A stretch of 64,000 nt of DNA. Origin: Clusia tigrina. Taxonomy: Eukaryota; Arthropoda; Insecta; Diptera; Clusiidae. Location of the stretch: contig CAKKTE020000605.1 of assembly GCA_920105625.2 (NCBI GenBank), positions 930,001 through 994,000 on the forward strand, written 5' to 3'. Each line of letters begins with the position of its first letter. The first letter of the stretch is position 1. A program made the translations under genes and the position numbers. Shown one piece after another: positions 23,608 to 34,400 of the stretch. Below the pieces are notes generated by a model. The model was not told the DNA's origin. It saw only the letters and a list, made by a program, of their open reading frames with translations, and did not search any database.

Positions 23608-24089
23608 TGTTGGGGTATTGTCCTTGTTTGACGGGGGACGTCCTTCTGCAGCGCGCGTGTATCTGAAAAGCCTAAACCACTCTTTGTAAAAATCACTACA
23701 TTACACTGTTAGTTTTAAAATCACAAGCCTTTATTACTTAGAATACTAACTCTTATATACTATTTACAATTCATAATTACAATACAAAAACTGACCTTTC
23801 TGGTGTTCCAGTTTCGCACCTGTTAATTGGTGTCAGTTGGTCAAGCCAACTGACCTACGCCAATCTGAAATGTTGATGGTGCATTCTAACTTTGAATGCC
23901 CTTCGGTGGCTCGACTGCAAAACTGTAGCACATAGCATAGGTAATATTAATTCTAAGTACTCGCACCCTAAAGATATGTGCTTTCTTATGTAACATTAGC
24001 ACATGCTAATCACACAGAATGTGTGGCATCTGTTAGGAGTCGATGCTGTGAGACACTACGCGCAGGCAGCTTGATTTTAGCTCACAACA
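23608..24089 (-). repeat. 3' LTR of copy C
   Basis: 482 bp, reads TGTTGTGAGCTAAAATC to ACCCCAACA on the minus strand. It differs from the 5' LTR (44181-44684) by a 22-bp deletion at about 23934 and a few substitutions, so the two LTRs have diverged since insertion. Confidence 0.92.
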
Positions 24090-24102
24090 TCCCTCCCCTC
24101 TT
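24090..24102 (-). promoter_or_regulatory. Polypurine tract of copy C
   Basis: On the minus strand AAGAGGGGAGGGA lies directly against the 3' LTR and is identical to the tracts of copies A (12291-12303) and B (37621-37633). It primes plus-strand synthesis in reverse transcription. Confidence 0.85.
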
Positions 24103-24548
24103 TCTAAAAGAAGTTAGTGCAACTAACTTCTAATGAATCTTTACAATATTTTTCTCTTTTCTGCACTTTAAACAATCTGTGCATTTTCTTAATCCTATTG
24201 TACATATGTATAGTTTTTATTTTTTCAAATTCGCCTTATTTGGGTTCAATTGTTGTATTCTGTTCTTTTTACTTTTGTGTTGTTTTCTTTTTTCCTCTTT
24301 TGTTTAATTTTGTTCTTTTATTTCTATCTTTTTTATTTTCTTCTTTTTTTCTATTGTTTTATTTTGTTCTTTTATTTCTATCTTTTTTTTTTTAGTTATA
24401 TTCCCCTTTTTATATTTGGTTTTTCATCGATTCTTTTCTCACTGGCGTATATACAAACAAAATTACAAACTAATTACATATTTAGCTACGCTTCTTATAA
24501 ATAGGGTCCTCTGCAATTGTTGGTCCTGGTAACGTCCGTCCTGCGAGA
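24103..24548 (-). other. A-rich strand-asymmetric tract of copy C
   Basis: On the element sense strand this is almost pure A with scattered G (about 24240-24420), placed just upstream of the polypurine tract as in copies A and B. No gene is seen; the plus-strand T-rich ORFs here are composition artefacts. Confidence 0.5.
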
Positions 24549-24605
24549 GTGAAGTCCCTCGATGAACTCTGCATACCCCTCCCTTCTTTCTGGATCGGTA
24601 CGTAC
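24549..24605 (-). promoter_or_regulatory. Conserved 3' block, copy C
   Basis: The minus-strand copy of the block seen at 11829-11880 and 37066-37118, with only a few substitutions (CGATCCAG for CGGTCCAG, for example). Confidence 0.5.
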
Positions 24606-24825
24606 AAAGATATTATAAGTTGGCGATCTGGTTTGCCATTAAAACTTTGCTTTTAGTGGCCTTCTTCTATCCATTTATATAGTGTGCCCCACGGCTGTAA
24701 GTGGTACTGCCTCTGCTTATAGTATTCAACTTGTAAAAAACATTTGGAATACATGAGAGATTACAATACACCTTCTTCCTTTGCAGCAATGCGTTTTATG
24801 GTGGAAGTGTTTCTCTTGAGCTTCC

Positions 24826-25303
24826 TCATAATGGTATTTGACATCGTTTGGCTTTGATGTGGAGACAATCGGTATTTCTCTGAGACACACATTTAATGAC
24901 GTAATTTGTGTACTCTGATCGGTAACCAGTCTCTGTGTCCTCTTGTATTAAATCATATTTCCTATGTAAATCATATTCCATATGTTCATACTCTAGTTTG
25001 GACATACACTTCAATGAAGCAATTAACTTCCGTGAGCCAAATTTCTTCTGCTTATTATATTTGGTGGTGGTTTCAGTCACCCACCTTAAGCTTTTACCCA
25101 TCTTCAACTTATCCAAAATCGATTCTGTTGAGATTGTGATACACTCGGTGGACATTGTACTATAATTGTCCAATTCAAAACATGACTCCGCAAGGAAACT
25201 TGTTTTTTTTTTCGTTGCTTGTCAATAACTCATCCACAACGTATTCAAATGCTGCGGCCATATGCCGTTTCGCAAAATTAAAATTACATCCGTCGCCATT
25301 CAT
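24826..25303 (-). pseudogene. ORF3 of the gypsy family (unknown protein), copy C
   Basis: ATG at 25303 (MNGDGCNFNFAKRHMAAA start), with one frameshift in the homopolymer run at about 25201-25212, then open to a stop at 24826 (about 158 codons in total). Motifs shared with copy A include MAA.F..VVD, LDN, LKMGKS, VTETTTKYNKQ and RK.IASLK. The tail is basic, with scattered Cys and His. It lies between pol and the 3' LTR, about 1.6 kb after the pol stop. It shows neither signal peptide nor membrane segment. Family unknown; env is unlikely. Confidence 0.5.
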
Positions 25304-26896
25304 CCCCAATCTAATATGTTGGCATCTTTGGGGTCACAAACCTTAGATAACTGCCAAAAATCTTTGTTTTTCAAAAACGCATCTTTTCCAAATACTATGT
25401 TGGTCCCTTAGTCCGCACCGCCTTCCGATATCCGCTGTTCCCGGAACTTCCTGCTTCGCTTCACATCATCAGAGCTAGAGAACACCTATAATAATTTTCT
25501 AAATTTTCTAGTATACATTTTAGTTTGATATTTCTTCTATGTTTAATTTTTGTCGAACATTTCAAAGTCAATTTAATAAATGAATTTAAAAATTATATAA
25601 CATTTAAATAAATACACTATATGTACTATATATACTCTTGGGTATAATTTTCCAATTTAGTATGATTTTTGTTTTTTTTTATTACAAATTTATATTTTAA
25701 ATAATTAGTTTTTGTAACTCTAATTATTTTCTAAACTACTTTTGTTTCTAATGTGAACTTTGCACAGATTTAAATTTTTTAATTTATAACTTTTCTTAAA
25801 CATAAGCTATTCCTGAATATATTTAAACAAAAAACAATATTTCTACAATATGCTTTCTATAATTGAATGCTATATCATTCAATTTGCGTCCACTCGTCTT
25901 TTCCCCTTACATTATCGGATTCGCTACCGTATCCAAGAGGAAAAGAGGACTGGACTATGTTTTTTCATAGCCATATAGGGCATCAGTTTTGCTCTGATTA
26001 ATTTTTCGTGCTCTTTTTCAACACGTGAGTTATCACTCATTTCAACTTTGAACCAATTCATTGGCCCTCCGACAAAAACCAGATTATACAAAATAATCCC
26101 GTTTGTGTCAAAACTTTGTCCATTGCATGCAATTACTTTTTATTAAAATTCACTTCTAGCCTGATATGTATATATCCATTAACGATTCTATTTTCCATCC
26201 TGTAATCAGCCCGTATATGAATACATACATACATTCAAGGCGCTTTAAATTACCTAGAATTAATTGCTTATTTTCCCAATCAACCTATACTTTTTTTTTA
26301 TATCCCAACATATACATTTATTCAAATTTCCATACGCTAATTTCCTAATCAATTAACAGTTAAAACCTATGTACGAGTATATCTACATATAGCCTGCTGC
26401 AGTATCTGCAAATATATACATACGCACATACCCATTCCTCCTAACTAGAATACTTACTTCTTTAAATATACATTCGTACATTCATTCTTTATCTTATACA
26501 CATATAAAAATACTCGTATATATACTTACTTCACCAGCAGTTCCGTTGCCTGGCGTTAATGCTCATGCATCGAATTTCAGTGCATACACTGCCGTATGTG
26601 TGTATGTACATATTCGAAGTTTTGTTTTATATTACTTACCCACGACTGTCTTATTATTTCATTATATTATTATTTATCATTATTTAAAAAAAATATTTTT
26701 CCTTACTATGCTTCGTTCGGCCACAGTGCATAATAAGCACTTTTATTACGTCAACTTTAATCGCTCGATTTTAAGTGGCACATTTCTACTGGCCTTGACT
26801 TTGAGAATCGGAGCTGTGTGTTATCCGATATACACACGTACATGTTTACGTTGTTATTCTTGTGTTACACTTGTAAAACACTGTCAACACATGTCT
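25304..26896 (-). other. Copy C post-pol non-coding region
   Basis: A/T-rich sequence colinear with copies A and B in its pol-proximal half (for example GAATGGGTATGTGCGTATG on the minus strand). Near 25470-25485 the minus strand has CTCTAG followed by CTCTGATGATGTG, an acceptor-like site shared with copy A (about 11176), opening a 22-codon segment with the same stop in both. Confidence 0.5.
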
Positions 26897-27547
26897 TTAG
26901 TTGTGTGGTCTTGTATGGAATAATTTTAACAAATTATTATGTAGCTTTTTATTCTTGCCCTTAATCGTTACGACTGTTGTAACTGGGCTTCGGATCTCTG
27001 CTACCATATACGGACCTATCCACACAGGTGAGAATTTATTTCTCCTGGCTTGATTCCTCATGAGTACCTGATCACCCACGTTCAAAACGACTGGGTTTAG
27101 TACCTTGTTATAGGCCTCCCTGGCTACTCGTTTAGCGCAATCCTGGTTTTCTCTGACCAACTCGTGCGCTCGCTGTAGCTGATACTTTTGCACTTTATTC
27201 GGGTCATCAGCATTGTACACTGGCGCACATTTGCGCTTCAGATTTGCTGGCATATTAAAATCAAACCCGTACAGCGTCCTGAACGGAGTTTGCTTCGTTG
27301 ATACATGTACCGTATTATTGTGTACATGCATTGCAGTGGTTAACCATTGATCCCAATTCGAGCCGTCTTCCTTGGCAAAACTGCGCAAGTACTCGGCCAG
27401 AGGTCGATGACTACGTTCCAGTAAGCCATTCGCCTGTGGATGATATGGTGTTATGTGCAACTTCTTGATTCCCAGCATTTTACATGTTTCCGAGAACAGT
27501 TTCGATACAAAATTAGAACCATTGTCGGTTATCAAAACCTTAGGTAT
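26897..27547 (-). pseudogene. Copy C pol, C-terminal part (integrase) cut off by copy B
   Basis: On the minus strand this continues the integrase from the insertion point (IPKVLITDNGSNF) through NGLLERSHRPLAEY and the GPY/F-type tail (WIGPYMVAEI) to the stop at 26897-26899. The other part of the same gene is at 38119-40859. The reading frame is otherwise intact here. The catalytic second Asp and the Glu are on this piece and the first Asp is on the other, so the integrase was split by the copy B insertion. Confidence 0.9.
27544..27547. repeat. Target site duplication GTAT of copy B (left)
   Basis: GTAT at 27544-27547 and again at 38115-38118 flank copy B exactly. Collapsing them restores continuity of the copy C integrase around RYNIPK. 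Confidence 0.9.
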
Positions 27548-28028
27548 TGTTGTGAGTTAGAATCAAGCTACTTACGCGTAGTTGACTCACAGCACCGGCT
27601 CCTATTAAATTCATTAAGAACGCACATATTTTTAGGGTGCAAATATTGAAAATGAACAGTAACTATTCATTAATTATGATGTAAACTTTTAGGGTGTCAC
27701 AGTTCCGCAATCAAGCTGACGAGGGGCATTTAGAATGCACCGACGACACTTTTACTTGCAGTAGGTCAGCGGGCTTGAGCAACTGACACCAAGTAACAAT
27801 TGCGTAACTGGAACACCAGAAAAGTGAAGACGTAGACTGTAATGTTTATTTGTAAACAGTATATAAGAACTAGCATTTTAAGAATAAAGCTCTTGTTATT
27901 TTAAACCTAAAAGAGTGCAGTGTTTCTTTCAGAAAGTGGTGTAGGTTTACAGGTTCCCGCGCAGGACAAGCCGCGACAGGATATTCCAGAGGACGTCTCT
28001 CGCCGACAAGCAGATACGGACCCCAACA
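27548..28028 (+). repeat. 5' LTR of copy B
   Basis: 481 bp from TGTTGTGAGTTAG to ACCCCAACA. TATATAAG at 27860-27867 is a likely TATA box and AATAAA at 27883-27888 a likely polyadenylation signal, only about 20 bp apart. I see no difference from the 3' LTR at 37634-38114. Confidence 0.96.
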
Positions 28029-28031
28029 TTT

Positions 28032-28045
28032 TGGCGCAGCCGGTC
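28032..28045 (+). promoter_or_regulatory. Primer binding site of copy B
   Basis: TGGCGCAGCCGGTC starts 3 nt after the LTR. Its first ten bases match the complement of the tRNA-Ser 3' end (TGGCGCAGTCG), with one mismatch after that. Copies C (44164-44177, same sequence) and E (58673-58686, TGGCGTAGCC) keep the site. Confidence 0.7.
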
Positions 28046-28148
28046 TAAAGGACCTATTGGAGCAATCCCAGGGCAAGGAACCCTGAAGCAGAGAGGCATC
28101 CTGCAACGAATTCGAAGGACCTCATCTAAGGACACTGTGGAAAAAAGG

Positions 28149-28169
28149 ATGTCATCGGGAAAAATAATG
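28149..28169 (+). CDS. Candidate leader exon 1, copy B
   Basis: ATG plus six codons (MSSGKIM) ending exactly at GTGAGT (28170-28175), a consensus 5' splice site. The same arrangement occurs in copies C (MTSEKIW) and E (MSSGKII). The partner exon in B is unclear; possible acceptors lie near 28718-28731. Confidence 0.45.
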
Positions 28170-28580
28170 GTGAGTAGAGTGTATAGTAGCGTAAAATAAG
28201 TAGATACTTCTGCGACCCTGAAGGCGCCGTAGCGCTGGTCAAAGAAGTCGCAACCTATAGGCGCGTTTGCGCTGTTGCACGCAGCTTTGAATGGCAACCA
28301 TAAACCGTCAGTATGATCGGACGGTCTATGTATGTTCATCCTAGCTGTGAGGATTTTTTTTTTAGGGGATTTGTCTTTGTTTGTCGGTAGGGACATTTAT
28401 ACGATTCAATTTATATTGTTTTGAAATCAAAATAAAGATTGATTTAAATATTTGGCATTTTGAGTTTAGGGTATTAGGTGAAGAGGTGCAGACAACACGT
28501 GTTGTTGCATCAAAGTTTTTGTAGTTCGGAAACTACGATTTGCGTAGCAATGTTGAAGAAAACATTTAAATGCTATTATT

Positions 28581-28778
28581 ATGTGGCGCATACGTAACGG
28601 GCTTATTTTTAAATATGGATTCAAATTTCCGGGAATGAATCAAGACACTTTTGCCGGTAAATCAAATTTCGGTTTTTACAAACATATGGCCTTTTTCTAT
28701 GGATTCTTGGGAGGATTAAAGATGGTGAGAGGAAATCAAGGAGTATCTGTGAGGAAGCCAAGGACCAATTTGCATTGA
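28581..28778 (+). CDS. Leader ORF of 65 codons, copy B
   Basis: Opens with ATG (MWRIRNGLIFKYG) and is also open in copy C at 43558-43755 with three amino-acid differences and two silent ones. It is aromatic, Gly- and Lys-rich, with no recognised domain. The ratio of changes gives no sign of selection, and in copy E the region has diverged, so the ORF may be fortuitous. An overlapping frame ends in an acidic/basic tail that could be a spliced exon. Confidence 0.3.
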   Translation: MWRIRNGLIFKYGFKFPGMNQDTFAGKSNFGFYKHMAFFYGFLGGLKMVRGNQGVSVRKPRTNLH

Positions 28779-29007
28779 TGGAAGGACTTAATGGACGCCG
28801 GTAGGTAGCGGAACTTTGTGATGGAAAACAAGTATAGCAGAATATGTATATAAAGATAGAATTTACGGTGGAATGTTTTTTTTTTAAATTGGCATTTATC
28901 AATAAGTAAGATGGAATAAAATATTGGGATAAGTTAATAACAAGTTTTATCAATTATTGGATTTTTATTTGTAATTGGGATACGACATCTGTTCTGGCAT
29001 TTGGGAT

Positions 29008-31329
29008 ATGACGAAGGAAGCGCAAGGGTTACTGCTGAGACAGGAACAAATTGGCGAAACAATTGAAAAGCTGGTCCGTAACTTTAAGAAAGACGGCAAG
29101 TTACGTAAGGACAACGTGTATTATCGCAAGCGAATAACACAGTTGCAAGATCTGGGGAGAGAGTTCAACAATAATCACGGACTGTTGTTACCTCACGCAG
29201 TTGAGTACGGCAAGGGAAAATATTTTGCGGAGAAATACGCAGACTACATAAATAGTCTGGTCAACGAATGGGCAGATACATTTAGTTCTGAATTAGAAGG
29301 ACTAGGGCAACAAACAGTGAGTTTGGTTTCGCCAGACGAGGAAATAAGGAACAGATTAAAATCAATACAGTCAGAGGTGAAACTGTTTACTGGGAAAATA
29401 GTTGACCAGTTCGAAGCAAGTACAAGCAGGCAAGAAGCTCATGAATTGTGGAAGCAGGCGAATGCCGGAGGAGCTGTGTCACCATTAGAAGTAGCGGATC
29501 AAGCCTTTACGGCAATCCAAAGAAGAACAGAAGAAAAGTTATTCAGTTTTCATAAGAAAACAGAAGATTTGAGAGCACAAAAAGAGTATCTTGAGAAGAA
29601 GGTAAAGGAACTTTCTCAGAGATTGTCGGAAACAGAGGAAGCAGCAACGCTGTTGGAAAAGGAGTGTGCAGGATTGAAAAGAGGACGGGCGACCAATAGC
29701 AACCCACATAGAAAGGAGAGATCAAAATCAGCATCGGCTGGATTCACACAGACAGTGTTGACATTGCCTCCTGAAGTTCGCTGGCCGGAGTATTTAACTC
29801 CGGAAGGGATAGGTCGTGTGGTAAAGCCTAGATTAGTATTGACTGGAGAAAGTGAAGCGGGATTTTTATTTGACGCATCGGAAATCGGTGTCGAGCCATT
29901 TACTCCAGAACGTCCGGTAACTAATAAAAATAAGGGATATACGCCAAAAGAGCCAGAAGCAGTAACGGTACAGGACAGGCCAAATATTGCGGACAGTATT
30001 TCGCCTGTACGAACAAACGATCGAAGACTAATTAGTTTGAGTCCGTCATTGGTCAATTACCTCTCAGATCCGGGAGAAGTGAATCTAGGAACGACCCACA
30101 AAGATAGCGCTCAAGTTTTACCGGTCATAAGTAAAACAAAAATACGTAAAATGGGTATAGAGGAGATTTCAAAGACCGTGTCCAGGCTAGTACCTGTGTT
30201 TACTGGTGCTGCTTCAGAAGATTTAAGGTCCGAACTCAGCAGGTTCATTCAAGGTTGTGAACTTGCAAAGCGAAGCATAGGCCCTGATGAGTTGCAGGAC
30301 TTCTTTGACTGTGTTAAGCAAAGGGTATTTGGAGATGCGTACAACCTTGTGCTGCCAAAACAATTCGCCAGTGTGAATGAACTTTACGGCCTTCTGAAGA
30401 GAACTTATCTAAAGGAGAGAACTCTGGAAGACATATCCCAAGAAATTAGAATCGGGAAACAACTGGCAGGGGAAGACATACGCGCCTTTGCCAGGCGTTT
30501 GGAGTCACTTCGGATGATGGCCCAAGAAGTAATCAAGAATAAGTACGATGGCGTTGGTGATACCGCGTTATTATACGAAGTTGACAAGTCGGTGTTAACG
30601 ACTTTCGTAGTGGGGCTCCGCAACTCCGCTCTTAAAATTCATATGCTGAATAGCAAAACAGGAAATCTGGAGGAATTGGTAGAAGAAGCAATTCGAGCGC
30701 AAGTCCTTGTGGAACGGAGTACGGCCGGATTGGGGGAGATACATATGTTGGAAAATAGACAGGACAATTTAACTGCCGCTGTCATGGATAGAGAAGGAAA
30801 TAATTTCGTCCCAAACGTATACAGAGGAGCGTATAATCCCGGTATCTCCGACAGCAGAGCCGCGTATCAGAGAAATCCGCACAGGGGGGTTGTACAGAAG
30901 GCTCCCACATGTTCGTTCTGCCATAGGCCAGGCCATACAAGAGATGAATGCATTACACGCAAGAATACGCCCTATTGTATGGAGTGCCAAACATATGGTC
31001 ATGAGGCAAGTAGACAGTGCCAATTAGACAATAAATGGGATCAAAGTAGAAGGCAGCCAGGTACGAGGCGCCCAGATCCACCCTTAAGGGACAGCAGGGG
31101 TAGTGGTCCTCGAGTCAACTCAACGGAAGGAAGAAATCCTTTCAACACGGGGAATGGTCAGCAGCGACCAAATTGGAATTTTAGAGGTGGACAAAGGTTA
31201 GGCAACACCCAACAGGGGTTGAAATGCTTCTCATGTGGACAGATGGGACATCGGGCAGCGGAATGCAGGGATAGAAAGTCCCAGCAAAGGAACCAGGGAA
31301 ACTTCCAGCGGCCCAGTCGAAGCCAATAG
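29008..31329 (+). CDS. gag: gag polyprotein, copy B
   Basis: 773 codons. I chose ATG 29008 (MTKEAQGLLLRQEQ) because copy E also begins at the aligned site. The N-terminal third is charged and helical (coiled-coil-like KKVKELSQRLSETEEAATLL at about residue 200). The middle aligns with retrotransposon capsid-type sequence (IRAFARRLESL). The C-terminus has Cys/His knuckles: CSFCHRPGHTRDEC from about residue 635, a second CMECQTYGHEASRQC, and CFSCGQMGHRAAEC at about 739. It forms virus-like particles that package the element RNA. Stop at 31327-31329, followed by pol in the -1 frame. Intact. Confidence 0.95.
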   Translation: MTKEAQGLLLRQEQIGETIEKLVRNFKKDGKLRKDNVYYRKRITQLQDLGREFNNNHGLLLPHAVEYGKGKYFAEKYADYINSLVNEWADTFSSELEGLGQQTVSLVSPDEEIRNRLKSIQSEVKLFTGKIVDQFEASTSRQEAHELWKQANAGGAVSPLEVADQAFTAIQRRTEEKLFSFHKKTEDLRAQKEYLEKKVKELSQRLSETEEAATLLEKECAGLKRGRATNSNPHRKERSKSASAGFTQTVLTLPPEVRWPEYLTPEGIGRVVKPRLVLTGESEAGFLFDASEIGVEPFTPERPVTNKNKGYTPKEPEAVTVQDRPNIADSISPVRTNDRRLISLSPSLVNYLSDPGEVNLGTTHKDSAQVLPVISKTKIRKMGIEEISKTVSRLVPVFTGAASEDLRSELSRFIQGCELAKRSIGPDELQDFFDCVKQRVFGDAYNLVLPKQFASVNELYGLLKRTYLKERTLEDISQEIRIGKQLAGEDIRAFARRLESLRMMAQEVIKNKYDGVGDTALLYEVDKSVLTTFVVGLRNSALKIHMLNSKTGNLEELVEEAIRAQVLVERSTAGLGEIHMLENRQDNLTAAVMDREGNNFVPNVYRGAYNPGISDSRAAYQRNPHRGVVQKAPTCSFCHRPGHTRDECITRKNTPYCMECQTYGHEASRQCQLDNKWDQSRRQPGTRRPDPPLRDSRGSGPRVNSTEGRNPFNTGNGQQRPNWNFRGGQRLGNTQQGLKCFSCGQMGHRAAECRDRKSQQRNQGNFQRPSRSQ
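31275..31329 (+). promoter_or_regulatory. gag-pol overlap with -1 frameshift site, copy B
   Basis: Gag and the pol frame overlap by 55 nt. GGGAAAC at 31296-31302 sits as G-GGA-AAC relative to gag codons, the canonical -1 slippery form. Downstream, CCAGTC (31313-31318) can pair with GACTGG (31329-31334), and TTCCAG (31303-31308) with CTGGAA (31331-31336), giving alternative short stems. The heptamer and both inverted pairs are kept in copies C and E. Confidence 0.75.
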
Positions 31330-31469
31330 ACTGGAAAGCCAAAAGAAAGAGAGTAATAATTAGGCCGGAAGTAAGTGGGACTAGTAATGTAGGAACTACA
31401 GTCCAGGAGAAGGAGGAGCAAGAGGCTCTCCAATATCACGAAGGGTTAGGAAGTGGATACACGTCCATA

Positions 31470-34400
31470 TTGGGAACAAAAGGAGGTTGCTTCGCTATTA
31501 GCAGAATAGGTGATGCCTTCATCGAGATACCCTGCGAGGAAGCAGCGAGTGGAAAGCTAGTGCTATTAGTAGATTCAGGAGCGGACACTAGCCTCGTAAA
31601 ATCTAGTGTTTTACGGAAGGGGCTAGACATTAATCAAATGGACTTAAGAACGCTTAACGGAGCGTTTGGAGGGTGCATTAGGACATTGGGGTCGCTCAGA
31701 ATAGGGCACAGTGGAGTAAAGGGTATGAGTTTTAGAATGCACGCAGTGGAAGTCGATAGGAAAGGTATCCCGGCTGATGGGATAATTGGCCGCGATAATC
31801 TTTGGGGACGCACCATACTGGATGCCCTCGACAAGCAGTTATCATTCTATGATAACAATAAGCATAGAATCCTTACTTTTCCATTAATGTCATGGCAGGA
31901 AGGAACCGTGAGTAAGGTTAAGAATTGTATGGAGGTAGTGAATGCAAGGTCAACCAGAGTAGTTACTATGCATGTAAATACGAAACTTAGGACTGTTGTT
32001 TTACACAAGCAGCAGCTAGCGGAGGGCGTATATATGGGGGAAACCATAACGCACGTTGACAAGGGTAAGGTGTACGCTTGCGTACTCAATGCATCGGAAA
32101 AGGACTACTTGATGGAGGAGGATTTTAGGCCTAAGTTCACTAGCTATGATAATTTTAAGGAACCGAATTATAGATCGGTGAATCAGATTAAACAAGTTGA
32201 TATAAGAGAAAGAATGGAGCGAGTGCTAGAATCACTGAAGCTAGACCCAAGCGTGAATTCAGAAGAGAAGGCATCAATAGAAGCCATTTGTGCGTCATTC
32301 CATGACATATTTTTGCTGGAAGGAGACCAGTTAACATATACACCAGAGGTAGAGCATGAAATACCTACTAGAGTGGATCAACCGCCAATTAACCAGAAGC
32401 AATACAGATTGCCGCAAGCTCACAAAGATGAGGTAAATAGACAAGTGGAAGGAATGTTAAAGGATAACATTATTTCACCGAGTATCTCGCCTTGGAACTC
32501 ACCAATAATTTTGGTACCAAAGAAGGGAGGTGCGCAGGGTCAGAAGAAGTGGAGAATGGTCGTCGATTTTAGGAAATTGAACGACGCCACTATCAAGCAG
32601 GTGTTCCCGATACCAAGGATAGAAGAGATTCTGGATCAATTGGGACACAGTAGATATTTTTCTACACTTGATTTAGCGAGTGGCTACCACCAAGTTCTGG
32701 TGGATACCCAAGATAAGCAGAAAACCGCGTTCAGCACCGGTTTAGGCCATTATGAGTTCAATAGAATGCCGTTTGGATTAACAGGAGCACCGGCTACCTT
32801 CCAACGGCTAATGAACCATGTGCTAACAGGCTTACAAGGGTTAGATTGTTTTGTGTATCTGGATGATATTGTAATTTATGGGAAGAACTTGCAGCAGCAT
32901 TCGCAACGCTTGTGCAAGGTGCTCCAGAAATTACGAGAACACAATTTGAAATTGAACACGGAGAAGTGTCAATTTTTGCGGAGAGAGGTGGTCTATTTAG
33001 GCCATCGTTGCTCAGAAGCAGGAGCACTGCCTGACCCGCAGAAGGTGGAATGCGTTAAAAATCTAGCGATTCCAAGAAACAGAAAAGAAGTGCAAGCATT
33101 CCTAGGACTAGTGAACTATTATAGAAAGTTCGTGGAAGGACTAGCCGGAATTGCGTTGCCAATTAATAAGTTGCTACGTAAAGAAGCAAAGTTCGAATGG
33201 ACAGAGAGATGTCAGCAAGCATTCGAGAGGCTAAAAGAAATAATTAGCTCGCCACCAATTTTGGCATACCCCGACTTTGAGCAAACTTTTTTGTTGACCA
33301 CTGATGCTAGCAATGAAGCATTAGGGGCAGTATTGTCACAAGGGGAAGTCGGGAATGACCGACCAATAGCATTCGCAAGCAGGGCGCTTAGCGACACGGA
33401 GAAGAGATACTCCACAATAGAAAGGGAATTTCTAGCCGTAGTATGGGCTACGAAGAATTTTAGAGCATATTTGTTAGGACGCCCATTCAAGATATACACT
33501 GATCACCAGCCGTTGAGAGGCATAGCCAACTTGAAAGACCAAACGTCTAGGCTAGCCAGGTTCAGACACAAATTGTCTGAGTATGATTTTGAAATCATAT
33601 ACAAACCTGGGAAGAAGAATCTGAATGCCGATGCACTCAGCAGAGTACCGCAGGCACAGAAAGTATCAGTAGTGCGAACAAGGTCCAAAGCACGGTCGGA
33701 TAAGGAGAAGGCCGAGAGGATGCAGAAGGATAAAGTTGATGCTACAAGAGATGTTAGCAATGCGGGTTTCGATGCCAATGAGCAAGCAGCCAGTAATGTA
33801 GAATGGCTGGAGGATATAAAGGATATCCAGGCTGTATTAAAGGGTTTCCATGATTCACCTCTGGGTGGCCACCAGGGATTCTGGAAAACCCATGACAGAA
33901 TTAGGCGAGTATACGGATGGAAGGGTATGCTCAAGGACATTAAGAAATATATAAAGAGTTGTCCAAAATGTCAGGCCAACAAAAGTTCAAGGCTGACAAA
34001 GATGCCAATGGTGTTAACTGACACACCTAAACAGCCATTTGATAAAGTTCATATGGATATTGTAGGTATTTTACCTGAGACTGTTTCGGGGAATAAATAT
34101 ATTTTGACGTTCCAAGACGATTTCTCAAAGTATATGGCGTGCGTGGCTATACCCGATGCTGAAGCAAGCACGGTGGCCAAAGCATTCTTTGATGAAATAG
34201 TAGCAAGATACAACATACCTAAGGTTTTGATAACCGACAATGGTTCAAATTTCGTATCGAAATTATTCTCAGAAACATGTAAAATGCTGGGAATTAAGAA
34301 GTTGCATATAACACCATATCATCCGCAGGCGAATGGCTCACTGGAACGTAGTCATCGACCTCTGGCCGAGTACTTGCGCAGTTTCGCCAAGGAAGACGGC

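Larger units (their letters stand above)
28046..29007 (+). other. Copy B leader
   Basis: A 0.96-kb leader between PBS and gag. It holds a seven-codon ORF ending at a splice donor (28149-28169), a stretch around GCGACCCTGAAGGCGCCGTA (about 28220) strongly conserved in copies C and E, and a 65-codon ORF (28581-28778) shared with copy C. No other gene is seen. Confidence 0.6.

Noticed and set aside
24117..24504. Hydrophobic Phe/Leu-rich ORFs that look like membrane proteins
   Set aside because: They lie antisense to the A-rich tract of copy C; T-rich codons give Phe/Leu/Ser. The same happens at 11968-12216 and 37302-37484.
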